Assembly (NCBI GenBank): GCA_045652135.1
Contig: JAZRTS010000208.1
Span: 1-24,672 of the forward strand
DNA: 24,672 nt
Source: RGIG7213 sp045652135
Lineage (GTDB): Bacteria; Bacillota; Clostridia; Oscillospirales; CAG-272
Reading direction: 5' to 3'
Below the pieces are notes generated by a model that was not told the DNA's origin, ran no database searches, and saw only the letters and a program-made list of their open reading frames with translations. Shown piece after piece: positions 15,601 to 23,316 of the stretch. The position numbers and the translations under genes were made by a program. Within the stretch, counting starts at the first letter, position 1, and every line of letters begins with the position of its first letter.

Positions 15601-18600
15601 GTCAAAATTTATACTGAGGCAAAGCAAGTCGATTCCTATACCGCCCGATGCCAAAAGCAAAACGCCGTAGTTTTTCTCAAAATCCGATGTCGGCAGACTG
15701 AACTGCAAGCCGTACTTTACATAACCTCTTGCCGAAAGCACGTTACACATTCCGACTCCCGCCTGCGCCATAATTGATGCTGTAAGTCCGAAAACGGCAT
15801 TTGTTTTTCCGAGTCTTTGCTGAATGTTACCGGAATACTTGTCGAAATCGCCAGCGGTAAGTACGTCATCTGCATTATGGGAGGGATAATATACGAATAC
15901 ATCTCCCTGGACAGAGCCTGTGAAATTGACAAACACGGGAACACCGTATATAACGCTGTAGATGTTCTGGCTGTAGTTTGCCGCAACTGTTACGCCTGCC
16001 GTACCTGAGCAAAATACGTATTCAGCCCTTACGGGATCGTAAATGAAGTCAAACGCAAGAAGTATCAAAACATTGAATTTCATCGTTTTGACCTTGCTGA
16101 AGCCCGAAAGCGGCTCTCTTGCACCATCCTCCATATCCATTCTGTAAGAATCAAACACATTCTTCTGATATTCCAGATCGCTGAGTTTATTGTTTAAGCT
16201 ATCGGTCTGCTCCTGAGTCGACGTTTGCTTGATTGCCTCTATAGTCGCCATTGTACTGTCTTTTAAATTCTTTTCAACAGCTCCGATCGCATCGAAATTC
16301 TCCTGTGTTTTTTTCGCTGCCTGATTCAAAGCTTTCAGTTTATCGACCTTCTCTTTCGTTCCGAGCGACTGCGTACCGTAAGCCAGAACATCGGCATTTA
16401 TCGAAAGAGTATATCCTGTTGCTCTGCCAACCTCGTCAGTCTCCCATTCTGTTTTGGAGAAGCTGAGAAGTCCTGACGAAGCGCTTGCGCTTGCCGCACC
16501 TATTATCGGAATATTGACAGCATCCGTTTCGGGCAGATCATACGTTTTAGGGAAAATAAGTGTATTTTCTATGTAGAATGAATAGCCTGTTTCGATTTCG
16601 GGGTGCGCTACAGAATAGGCATTTCCGAAAGCATCGTATTTTCTTTCGATAACACGCACACGAAGTCTGTCGCCGTTGTGGAACACCTGATTCATGCCGT
16701 CGACCGTAAGCTTGAATTTACCGCCTTGAAGCGTTTTGTCTTCATTGAATACGGTGAATTTGCCAAGACGTGTACCCGCAACATCGTAAAGACCGAATTC
16801 AAGCTTTTCAACAAGCTTTATTTCGGAATTTGACATATTGGAAACTATCACATCAAACGAAACGGAATCATCGAATATACGTATCGAGTTTTCATTTTCA
16901 TTCGTTGCGTCGTTATTTGATGAATTTGCATAACGGTAATTGATGCTTTCTATATACGGTGCGCCGTCGGGATACGATACAGCTGTTTCGGTAAGCATTG
17001 TTGAAGCGCATCCGTTTGTAACCGTTCCGCTGAGAGTAAATTCAACTCTCTGCTTATCATTTCCGTTGAACACGAGCATCGTGATACGGTCGCCGACTCT
17101 GCCGTAAACGTAGTTTTCCGTTTCGGTATCGCCCGCTACAAACGTACCGTCCTCATATGTCATTGCACTTACGCTTGCAATCCCCTGAATGTTTTTCGTG
17201 CCTACGATCATTCCGTATTCATCAAATTCATTCACTTCGATTTCCTTTTGTATACCGGGAAGCGATACCATATAGTCAGATACAGGCACACGTACATTTC
17301 CCTTTACAGTCGGAAGTATAGTCGGATAATTCGTAACGATCGAACCGCTTACGGAAAATCCGACCATATCGCTTTTAAGCACCTTTTCAAAATCAACTGT
17401 AAGAATATTGTCATCTTTATTTGAACGTGCTTCAAAATGGAATTGCTTCGTTTTATATACCGTTCCCGTCATATTATCCGTTATAACGGGAATATAAACA
17501 TATTCATCGCTGTCAGAATTTGAAACGATATCTATTGTGTAAATTTCACCGACGGTCGGATTCATTTTTTCAAGAATTCCGTTTCCGAACTTCTTTATAT
17601 TCAGTATGCTCTTTCCGCCGAGTCCGTTTGCACTGAGCGTTGCATCATCGACTAAGCCCTGATATTCTATTCCGTTTACGGTAAAATACTTCTCTGCTCC
17701 GTTTTTGAATTTTATTTCTATTCTGTTGTCATTTTCATCGATAGCAGGGCGGATGTAATATCCCTCTGTCTTTCCGCCCATAAGGCAAAGCGTTGAAAGT
17801 CCGGGAAATCTGTAATAGTTTGTTCCCTTATCTGTTGAGTATTCGTAACCTACCGCACGGTAATGAACATCGTTGCTTGCAGAACGCAAATCAAGCACAT
17901 CGCCTGCGTGGAATATGTAGTCGCCTCTTTGTGAAACGGATGAGCTTACAAATGATGCATCGACTCCGCCCGATGCGCCGACAACCTTTACGTGCACGAT
18001 CTCGTAATCGTATATAGGCTTGAAGTGAAGCCTTTGATAGTAGCCGAGATTATATCCTATCACTTCCTTTTGAAGTGAGTCTATCCAGTCTATGAAATAA
18101 GCATCGTAAGGAACAGTTGTAAGATTTTCAAGTATCTTCTTCTTTTGCTTTTCTACCTCAGATGACGTGTAATCAACGCCGTCGCCTTTGTCGATTTTCT
18201 CATCATCAAGATATTTCAGAAGATCATCGGGGTACGTAACGGTGACAGCGTTTTCACCTGCATCGGGATTTATCGTTATCTTATATCCTCTGAGTATACC
18301 GAATTTTCCCGAATTACCGTTTACTTTGACTTCGTTTTCGGTAAACACAAGATTTGTCGAGGCAGCTTTCGGATTTGCAAATATATCACGTGTCTGTCCT
18401 GCGCCGATGGCTGTCTGCGCTCCGCACTTGACTGTCATCTGAACAGGCGTGAACATTGCACGTTCGGGTTCACCGTTATTTACATTTCCCGTAAGATAGC
18501 TCATCTGATCGGGGTCGCTTATACTTATAACATATCTTTTGTACATTGCCGCAACACCGTAAACACGGAGATATGATTTCGGTGTTCTGTTTTTATTGTC

Positions 18601-20322
18601 ATCTATCGAATCGAATGAAACGTGAAATTTCTTGTTATTGGCTGTACTCAGGATATTATCCAGCTTAATGGAAACACTTGTTAAATTTCTGCCGAATTTT
18701 CCGCTGGTATAACAGTTTTTTCCAAGTGTTGTTGAGTTTATTCTGAACTTCTGACCACCGCCGAAGCTTGACGTTGATTCTATATCGCCTGCAACGTACT
18801 GATAGTACACACCGGGCATTTCAACGTCGCTGTACGTCCAGACCTTACCTGTGTTTCTTGTAAAACCGCTGTAATACGCAAGATCACCGTAAGACGTATG
18901 CTGTGTACCTGTGTAAACATACTTACATTCAAGCGTTCCCATAAAGCCCGGGGTGTCGCCGCTGAACTGATTTCCGTCATAGTAGAAAATGCCGTTGTCA
19001 TCATGCGGCAATGCGAAATAATAGCATCCCACCTCAATGGGAGGATCATAAGAGGTATCCATAATTCTTCCCGTGGGGTCACCGGGCTTATATTCAACCG
19101 TATACAGCTTTTGCGCTCCGTTTACCGTTTCACCGAGGTGTATGGTAAACGTGCTCATATTCTCCGATGTCAGAAAATCAGGCGAGCCGTTCTGCTTTGA
19201 AATATTAATTTCAGCCGAAACTGTTTCACCTGCAGAGCAAGCCTTGAAGCTGTCAAGCGTAACCGAGAAAGTACCCTCTCCTGCCACATTGAGCTTTACC
19301 TTTTTCTTTGTTTCGTAAGGCATAAACGCAAGCGTTGTGTCAAGCGCTTCGTAATTCACACCGGCCTTTGCTGTTTTGCCCGATGTGTAGATACGCATAT
19401 CGACAAGAGAATATTCAGCACCTGTACGCTCGACCTCAAGAGTTACTGTTTCTCCCTTGGAATCATAGTCGGTTTGCGTAAAGGATATTTCCGAACGCAA
19501 CACAGGCTCATTGTCCTTGACCGTTACGGAAATACTCGGCACCTCATACACTTCCGCGCCGACTGCATCTGTCAGAAGAAGTGAAAAGTTTTCATCACCC
19601 TCTGATATTTCATCATCGAAAATTCTGAATGATACCTTTTTTTCATCCTCACCCGGCTTAAAATTAACCGTTACACTCGAAGAATAGTCAAGCTCATTCA
19701 TGATTTCGGGCGTTATGCCGTCAACCATTGACTGTATCATATCAACAGACTCGGTAGGATATGTTTCTCTTGTCGGCTCGCCTGTCGCTTCTTCCTTGAG
19801 CTGAGCAAGCTGACTTTTTTCATCAGATTTTTCAGGCAAGCTGTTTGATGATTCAGTAAGCTGCTTTAACGAATTATCGGGCTTTACACCTTTTGCAAGG
19901 AGCTGTTCTGCCGCCAAAACACCCTCAACGTATGTCTGAAGTATATTTTTTTCACTCGGATATTCCGATGTACCCGACATAACAAGCGCATAATCCTTAC
20001 CGTAAAGCGCTGTCATATCTATAGTATGTACATCAACAGAAGCACTTGTTGATATATCACCCTCTCTGTACACCGATACCGTATAGTAACGATCGGACTC
20101 GTCAAGTGTTGCCGATACTGTACCGAAATAAACGATATTTCCGTCGGGAAGCAAAGCCTTGTCGATCCTTTTCGTTTCCAGTTCAAAATACACGTGGTCA
20201 AAAGCTGACGCAGGTAGCGATGATTCCGTTACCACGGGCAACATAAGGACAAATACAAGAACAAAGCTCAGGGCACGTTTTAAAAATCCTTGTCCTTTGC
20301 CTGCAAATTTTCTCTCAGACAT
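12676..20322 (-). CDS. Giant cell-surface protein with Calx-beta, propeller-like, CARDB-like and Ig-like domains
   Basis: A 2548-residue exported protein. The start is ATG 20322: AAAAGGAG sits 7 bases upstream, whereas an in-frame TTG at 20340 precedes that ribosome site. A signal peptide occupies about residues 12-42 (RALSFVLVFVLMLPVV...PASA). Calx-beta strands appear at about 30-115 and resume at 210-275 after a charged insert rich in E, K and S; a second Calx-beta-like unit is at 275-375. About 1319-1394 is helical and coiled-coil prone. About 1655-1930 has repeated WSAPEMV / NPTVIYRNGKAAVAW blocks like a sialidase-type beta-propeller. CARDB-like beta-sandwiches lie at about 2134-2227 and 2241-2337, a BIG2-like Ig fold at 2350-2427, and an InlB-B-repeat-like unit at 2429-2507. 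The C-terminus is NPPTFD (2516-2521), a hydrophobic helix and KKLKKEL. No catalytic site was recognised; an adhesin or structural role is inferred. Confidence 0.88.
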   Translation of the reverse strand: MSERKFAGKGQGFLKRALSFVLVFVLMLPVVTESSLPASAFDHVYFELETKRIDKALLPDGNIVYFGTVSATLDESDRYYTVSVYREGDISTSASVDVHTIDMTALYGKDYALVMSGTSEYPSEKNILQTYVEGVLAAEQLLAKGVKPDNSLKQLTESSNSLPEKSDEKSQLAQLKEEATGEPTRETYPTESVDMIQSMVDGITPEIMNELDYSSSVTVNFKPGEDEKKVSFRIFDDEISEGDENFSLLLTDAVGAEVYEVPSISVTVKDNEPVLRSEISFTQTDYDSKGETVTLEVERTGAEYSLVDMRIYTSGKTAKAGVNYEALDTTLAFMPYETKKKVKLNVAGEGTFSVTLDSFKACSAGETVSAEINISKQNGSPDFLTSENMSTFTIHLGETVNGAQKLYTVEYKPGDPTGRIMDTSYDPPIEVGCYYFALPHDDNGIFYYDGNQFSGDTPGFMGTLECKYVYTGTQHTSYGDLAYYSGFTRNTGKVWTYSDVEMPGVYYQYVAGDIESTSSFGGGQKFRINSTTLGKNCYTSGKFGRNLTSVSIKLDNILSTANNKKFHVSFDSIDDNKNRTPKSYLRVYGVAAMYKRYVISISDPDQMSYLTGNVNNGEPERAMFTPVQMTVKCGAQTAIGAGQTRDIFANPKAASTNLVFTENEVKVNGNSGKFGILRGYKITINPDAGENAVTVTYPDDLLKYLDDEKIDKGDGVDYTSSEVEKQKKKILENLTTVPYDAYFIDWIDSLQKEVIGYNLGYYQRLHFKPIYDYEIVHVKVVGASGGVDASFVSSSVSQRGDYIFHAGDVLDLRSASNDVHYRAVGYEYSTDKGTNYYRFPGLSTLCLMGGKTEGYYIRPAIDENDNRIEIKFKNGAEKYFTVNGIEYQGLVDDATLSANGLGGKSILNIKKFGNGILEKMNPTVGEIYTIDIVSNSDSDEYVYIPVITDNMTGTVYKTKQFHFEARSNKDDNILTVDFEKVLKSDMVGFSVSGSIVTNYPTILPTVKGNVRVPVSDYMVSLPGIQKEIEVNEFDEYGMIVGTKNIQGIASVSAMTYEDGTFVAGDTETENYVYGRVGDRITMLVFNGNDKQRVEFTLSGTVTNGCASTMLTETAVSYPDGAPYIESINYRYANSSNNDATNENENSIRIFDDSVSFDVIVSNMSNSEIKLVEKLEFGLYDVAGTRLGKFTVFNEDKTLQGGKFKLTVDGMNQVFHNGDRLRVRVIERKYDAFGNAYSVAHPEIETGYSFYIENTLIFPKTYDLPETDAVNIPIIGAASASASSGLLSFSKTEWETDEVGRATGYTLSINADVLAYGTQSLGTKEKVDKLKALNQAAKKTQENFDAIGAVEKNLKDSTMATIEAIKQTSTQEQTDSLNNKLSDLEYQKNVFDSYRMDMEDGAREPLSGFSKVKTMKFNVLILLAFDFIYDPVRAEYVFCSGTAGVTVAANYSQNIYSVIYGVPVFVNFTGSVQGDVFVYYPSHNADDVLTAGDFDKYSGNIQQRLGKTNAVFGLTASIMAQAGVGMCNVLSARGYVKYGLQFSLPTSDFEKNYGVLLLASGGIGIDLLCLSINFDVGNFKYGFGIYEGKTSVSFLGGKVDVVSSSNDPVRSAQSGNNTNAALHEYYAGTSDMSDFGYNGFVKATPEEVNRSVLLDDAAERTRPKLILFDDGSRMLFFIGNRGTVGTLNDMALFYTVYKDGVWSAPEMVADDGTMDTNPTVIYRNGKAAVAWVDANKTFTENDTNFDKLNSLGISVAVYENGTFSEEMTLVDDGFFNFAPQLNIVGDKLYCSYMKRDISDVKTEEGLLDLTATYSTMAYVKCDIPTRTVQSEEFITVKHPTLTDPLVFDYKSETTQINGKNYMLATYTVDEDCDLNTYTDRELFLTVTDIDSDITYYPIPMTNDALSQSSPVLTNIDGTVYLTWLENGGLFNLFDVSSMLEALFDPASSASSVYIHSAESGEKEWYRKTADELGIDTEYYERTLFEELYNNDISSEKENLQKDESSSVSIADYRLVTNGDDIYIFYTSTGTKEGDNGVELFGARYQRDVSESDDETVDVDDTETHENWGFGKAVQITDYGKVIDEFDIVMTKENDIFAVSNHYDHWIDDNGNIQNGKNQLVEMEFSPKGSISVLGDITIPMSLVKNTTENIVFTVQNEGLITTTGFDYTVSTVKNGVKTVVASDSLDMHLNASETYEITVPWVIPDDISDMSIEITVNERGVDIANPDTVTKELPYGSVLKISDDAIKSENGKYYVYATVKNIGNKDTEASLGKLIRLDGTKEAEVYCEFDIPALASGESFNAVIPFEPSVDDFTSFGYIDMNLSTYINGKEHSSKIIQFIHGVPVCAEINGIDGKIDLAEGMTFGVGAMTAPWDDLSGNVVFTTDDPLVATVDENGVITANGNGTATLCAYYPRWGIYATAEINVEGDVPAPVYTVTVNDAEHGTVTLDKSECEENGTVTITVTPDFGYKTENISVTDANGNVVSVTDNKDGTYSFIQPSHNVTVDVLFVVDDEADNPPTFDIIPLTALITVISFASTVLLSKKLKKEL

Positions 20323-20396
20323 AACTAAACTCCTTTTCAAAACAAGAGATGTGTTTTTTTATATCAAAAAAGTCACGATTTGGCACTGTTTAAAAC

Positions 20397-20425
20397 ATAT
20401 TAGCACACATACTTTTAAAAGTCAA
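20397..20425 (-). promoter_or_regulatory. Promoter for the giant surface protein gene
   Basis: On the minus strand: TTGACT (20425-20420), a 17-base spacer and TAATAT (20402-20397), preceded by TGC (extended -10). The predicted leader is about 68 bases. Eight-base inverted repeats ACTGTTTA (20385-20392) and TAAACAGT (20437-20444) flank the promoter. Confidence 0.65.
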
Positions 20426-20460
20426 TATAAAAAACATAAACAGTTTTATTATTAACTATA

Positions 20461-21264
20461 TCACATTGAATATTTGTAAGCAATAACTGAAAAATCTGCT
20501 GTTATTTCAAATGTCCCTATGTTCAAAAGCTTTTCTCTTTTCTCCGCAGGTGTCGTGTAGTAATAAGGTGTCATTGCAAAAAGATCTGAAATCGTCTTTG
20601 CTGTTTTCGGGGTAAATTTATAGCATACTCTTTTTTTCTCGCAAAGTGTAAATCCGTCAAGAATATCGTCCGATTCTTCTTTTATATGTACGTCATCATA
20701 GACGGCTTGTTTAAGCTCTAAAAGATGATCGGGATTCGGTACGGCAAGCACGAGCATCCCGTCTTTTTTCAGCACTCTTTTATATTCGTCAAGTGCAAGC
20801 GGTGAAAAAATATTGACAATAGCATCGAAAGCGCCGTCTGTATACGGCATTGAATAGACGCTTCCGACACAAAATGTTCCGAATTTTTCACCTTTGCAGA
20901 GCTTTGAAGCATACTGAACGGCTTTTTTTGATATGTCGATTCCGTAAACCCTTTGAACATTTTCGCTTTCGGCAATTTTTTGGGTATAATACCCTTCTCC
21001 GCACCCTGCATCAAGCACAACCTCACCCGATACCGTTTCACAAACCGATGTACGAAGTGGTTCATAGAAACCACAAGACAAAAAATCGCGTCTTGCCATA
21101 ACCATAAACGTGTCATCGCCGTGCGTCTTTCCGCTTTGCTGCATAGCAAGATTCACGTAGCCCGAAGATGAAATATCGTAGCTGTGTCTTTTTTCGCATT
21201 TCAGCGTAATTCCGTCTTTTGTAAGAATATCTCCGCATACGGGACATTTAAAAATCTCTTTCAT
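20461..21264 (-). CDS. rlmA: RlmA-like 23S rRNA (guanine-N1)-methyltransferase
   Basis: An SAM-dependent methyltransferase of 267 residues that acts in the cytoplasm on 23S rRNA (RlmA family: G745 or G748 N1). The N-terminal zinc-binding set is present as C7-P-V-C10 with C23 and H27, followed by SSSGYVNLAM (33-41), a family signature. SAM motif I is VVLDAGCGEGYY (82-93), and IDISKKAVQYA follows. NIFSPLALDEYKRVLKKDG (151-169) contains the RlmA-type NxFSP loop. Length is normal for the family. RlmAII in Gram-positives affects tylosin and mycinosylated macrolide susceptibility; whether this copy is RlmAI or RlmAII is not readable here. Its ATG overlaps the stop of the upstream MBL gene as ATGA (21261-21264), and its own SD is weak, so translation is probably coupled. 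Confidence 0.93.
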   Translation of the reverse strand: MKEIFKCPVCGDILTKDGITLKCEKRHSYDISSSGYVNLAMQQSGKTHGDDTFMVMARRDFLSCGFYEPLRTSVCETVSGEVVLDAGCGEGYYTQKIAESENVQRVYGIDISKKAVQYASKLCKGEKFGTFCVGSVYSMPYTDGAFDAIVNIFSPLALDEYKRVLKKDGMLVLAVPNPDHLLELKQAVYDDVHIKEESDDILDGFTLCEKKRVCYKFTPKTAKTISDLFAMTPYYYTTPAEKREKLLNIGTFEITADFSVIAYKYSM

Positions 21265-22148
21265 TCGGGTGTGTATCCCCTTTCAAATTCTATATTAATT
21301 CCGTCCGTTTTTAAAACTATACCGCCATCGCGATCTGTACGGTATACTTCCATACCGAGATCCTTTATCTTTTCGACGACTGCCTGTGACGGGTGCTCCT
21401 CACCGTCATCATTTGCTGCTGATATAACGGCATATTTTGCTCCTACCGTCTTTAAAAAGCCTTCCGTACTTGATTTGGCAGATCCGTGATGTGCTATTTT
21501 TACGACGTCTGCTTTAAGATCAAAATCCGAATTCATTAATACACTCTCGCACACGAGCTGTCCGTCGCCCATCAGAAGTACACGTACATTACCGTATTCA
21601 AGCATTTGGACTACAGATGCTTCATTATCGTCATCGAGCATTAAAAGTGCCGCATCGGGCGAATACGTTGTAAGTTTTGCACCGCCAAGAGTAAGCACAT
21701 CGCCTACTTTTGCCGTAACGATCGGCACATTCTTTTCATTAGCCCTTTTTATCATTTTTTCGTATTCGTCGCTGTCGTTCGCCCTCGGACTTATATAAAG
21801 CTGTTCTATGTCAAAATTCTTTATAAGCTTCGCCATACCGCCGATATGGTCTTTATCAGGGTGTGTGGCTACCACAAATTTCAGCTTTTCAATACCCTGC
21901 TTTAAAAGTGTTTTTTCAACGTAGTCATAGCTTTTTTTATATCCCGCATCTATCACGGCGTATTCTCCTCCGCATGACAAAAGAATAAAATCAGCCTTGC
22001 CTACATCACCGAAGATCACCTTCAGCTCCGGAAGCTTTTCGGTTATATCTGTTTTATCGGATATATCTGATGAAGTTGCCATATCGGTATTTCCCGTGCA
22101 TCCGCAGAGAATAAAGGTAAATATTAATATCAGACTCAAGAATTTCAT
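21261..22148 (-). CDS. ComEC/Rec2-type metallo-beta-lactamase-fold lipoprotein
   Basis: A surface-anchored hydrolase of 295 residues. The lipobox is L14-C-G-C17, so the mature protein is lipid-anchored outside the membrane. The metallo-beta-lactamase domain occupies about 42-290. It shows VIDAGY (65-70), the metal motif THPDKDHIGG (95-104, the HxDxDH form usual in ComEC C-terminal domains), LLMGDG with D195, AHHGS (219-223) and EHPSQAVVEK (251-260). Free-standing relatives are often called ComEC-like competence proteins or secreted hydrolases. The ComEC domain is thought to act on incoming DNA, but no ComEC membrane channel is encoded here, so nuclease, phosphodiesterase or lactonase activity all remain possible. 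A very strong AAAGGAGGG lies 7 bases before the ATG. The gene is the first of a two-gene operon with rlmA. Confidence 0.92.
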   Translation of the reverse strand: MKFLSLILIFTFILCGCTGNTDMATSSDISDKTDITEKLPELKVIFGDVGKADFILLSCGGEYAVIDAGYKKSYDYVEKTLLKQGIEKLKFVVATHPDKDHIGGMAKLIKNFDIEQLYISPRANDSDEYEKMIKRANEKNVPIVTAKVGDVLTLGGAKLTTYSPDAALLMLDDDNEASVVQMLEYGNVRVLLMGDGQLVCESVLMNSDFDLKADVVKIAHHGSAKSSTEGFLKTVGAKYAVISAANDDGEEHPSQAVVEKIKDLGMEVYRTDRDGGIVLKTDGINIEFERGYTPE

Positions 22149-22195
22149 TGTACGTCCCTCCTTTTATTTAATTTTACACCAAATTACGTTCACAA

Positions 22196-22285
22196 AACAA
22201 CCTCATCCTGTAAAATTATATTTAACGCATATTCCTCGCTTAAGATTAATACAATTTAATCGAAGACTAAAAAACGGAGGTTGTT
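22196..22285 (+). promoter_or_regulatory. Possible SD-sequestering leader of the S1-repeat gene
   Basis: AACAACCTC (22196-22204) is the exact reverse complement of GAGGTTGTT (22277-22285), which contains most of the CGGAGG ribosome site and abuts the ATG at 22286. If the transcript begins upstream of 22196, a 9-bp pairing could hide the ribosome site. No clear promoter was found in 22149-22285 on either strand, so it is unknown whether this segment is in the mRNA. Confidence 0.3.
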
Positions 22286-23227
22286 ATGCAAAATCGTTAT
22301 TTGCCGGAGGGCGAATATATTTCAAATGACGAAAACACACGCATCTGCAAGGATATATTCCTGCTTAAGCAAGCGCAAAAAGATGGTAAAATACTTGAAG
22401 GGCGTGCTGTCGTATGCGATAAAAATATGAATCTTACCGTCAATTTAGGCGGCGACGTGATCGGTTTTATCCCCAAAGAGGAGACCGTTTTTTCACCCGA
22501 CGGAAGCGAAATCAAAGATATTGCCGTGCTTACACGCGTCGGCAAGTCCGTTTGCTTTCACGTAAAGGATATCATAAGCGAAAACGGAAGAAAAAAAGCC
22601 ATCCTTTCACGTTTGTCAGCACAAAAAGAATGTTATGACAATTTTCTGTCAACACTCAATTGCGGTGATATTATTCCCTGCCGTATTACGCACACGGAAC
22701 ATTTCGGCGCATTTGCAGACATTGGCTGCGGAATGATCGCACTTCTGCCCATCGACTGTATTTCCGTTTCTCGCATAAATCATCCCGACGAAAGATTTCC
22801 GGTAGGAACTTCCCTGCGCTGTATCATCAAGCAAAAAGACGAGGAGAGTAAAAGAATATACATTTCAACAAAAGAGCTTTTCGGCACGTGGGAAGAAAAC
22901 TGCAAAATGTTTACACCGGGACAGACCGTGAGCGGAATTATCAGAAGCGTTGAGGAATACGGTATTTTCATTGAGCTTGCACCGAATCTGGCAGGACTCG
23001 CCGAATACAGCGAAGGAATAACTCCGGGCACGGAGGCGGCAGTTTATATCAAGAGTATGAACCCTGAAAAAATGAAGATAAAGCTCGTCATAGTGTCGGC
23101 TTTAAAAGAACCGACCGAGAAAAAAAATATACGTTATTTCATTCCCGAATCTGAAAATCACGTAAATTTCTGGCAATATTCTCCCGATTCAAGCCGAAAA
23201 TACATAGCCACCGTATTTGGAAATTAA
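22286..23227 (+). CDS. S1 RNA-binding repeat protein
   Basis: A cytoplasmic RNA-binding protein of 313 residues with three S1 (OB-fold) units at about 35-110, 126-196 and 211-275. The second (CRITHTEHFGAFADIGCGMIALLP) and third (GIIRSVEEYGIFIELAPNLAGLAEYSE) show the classic S1 pattern G-x-V-x-(5)-(Y/F)-G-x-F-(V/I)-(D/E); the first is degenerate. It resembles the small RpsA-like proteins often annotated as 30S protein S1 in Clostridia, but is shorter than the 4-6 repeat ribosomal S1, so a role in mRNA binding or translation is inferred rather than known. CGGAGG lies 5 bases before the ATG. It is divergent from the MBL lipoprotein gene, and a new promoter starts 10 bases after its stop, so it is probably a single-gene unit with no obvious terminator. 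Confidence 0.87.
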   Translation: MQNRYLPEGEYISNDENTRICKDIFLLKQAQKDGKILEGRAVVCDKNMNLTVNLGGDVIGFIPKEETVFSPDGSEIKDIAVLTRVGKSVCFHVKDIISENGRKKAILSRLSAQKECYDNFLSTLNCGDIIPCRITHTEHFGAFADIGCGMIALLPIDCISVSRINHPDERFPVGTSLRCIIKQKDEESKRIYISTKELFGTWEENCKMFTPGQTVSGIIRSVEEYGIFIELAPNLAGLAEYSEGITPGTEAAVYIKSMNPEKMKIKLVIVSALKEPTEKKNIRYFIPESENHVNFWQYSPDSSRKYIATVFGN

Positions 23228-23237
23228 CAATTTCCTG

Positions 23238-23266
23238 TTGAACGGGTGAAATATTATGATTATAAT
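23238..23266 (+). promoter_or_regulatory. Promoter for the YerB-like lipoprotein gene
   Basis: TTGAAC (23238-23243), a 17-base spacer and a consensus TATAAT (23261-23266). The predicted leader is about 44 bases and ends in the strong AAAAGGAG (23304-23311), 5 bases before the ATG at 23317. Confidence 0.78.
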
Positions 23267-23316
23267 TAAATCAGACGATCACTCCGAATATCTTATACGG
23301 CAGAAAAGGAGAAAAA

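Noticed and set aside
12650..20340. Many plus-strand frames of 60-170 codons across the giant gene
   Set aside because: All lie antisense to one uninterrupted 2548-codon frame with recognisable domains; none has a good start signal or a family resemblance.
20323..20340. TTG start six codons upstream for the giant protein
   Set aside because: The ribosome site AAAAGGAG lies downstream of this TTG and correctly spaced for the ATG at 20322.
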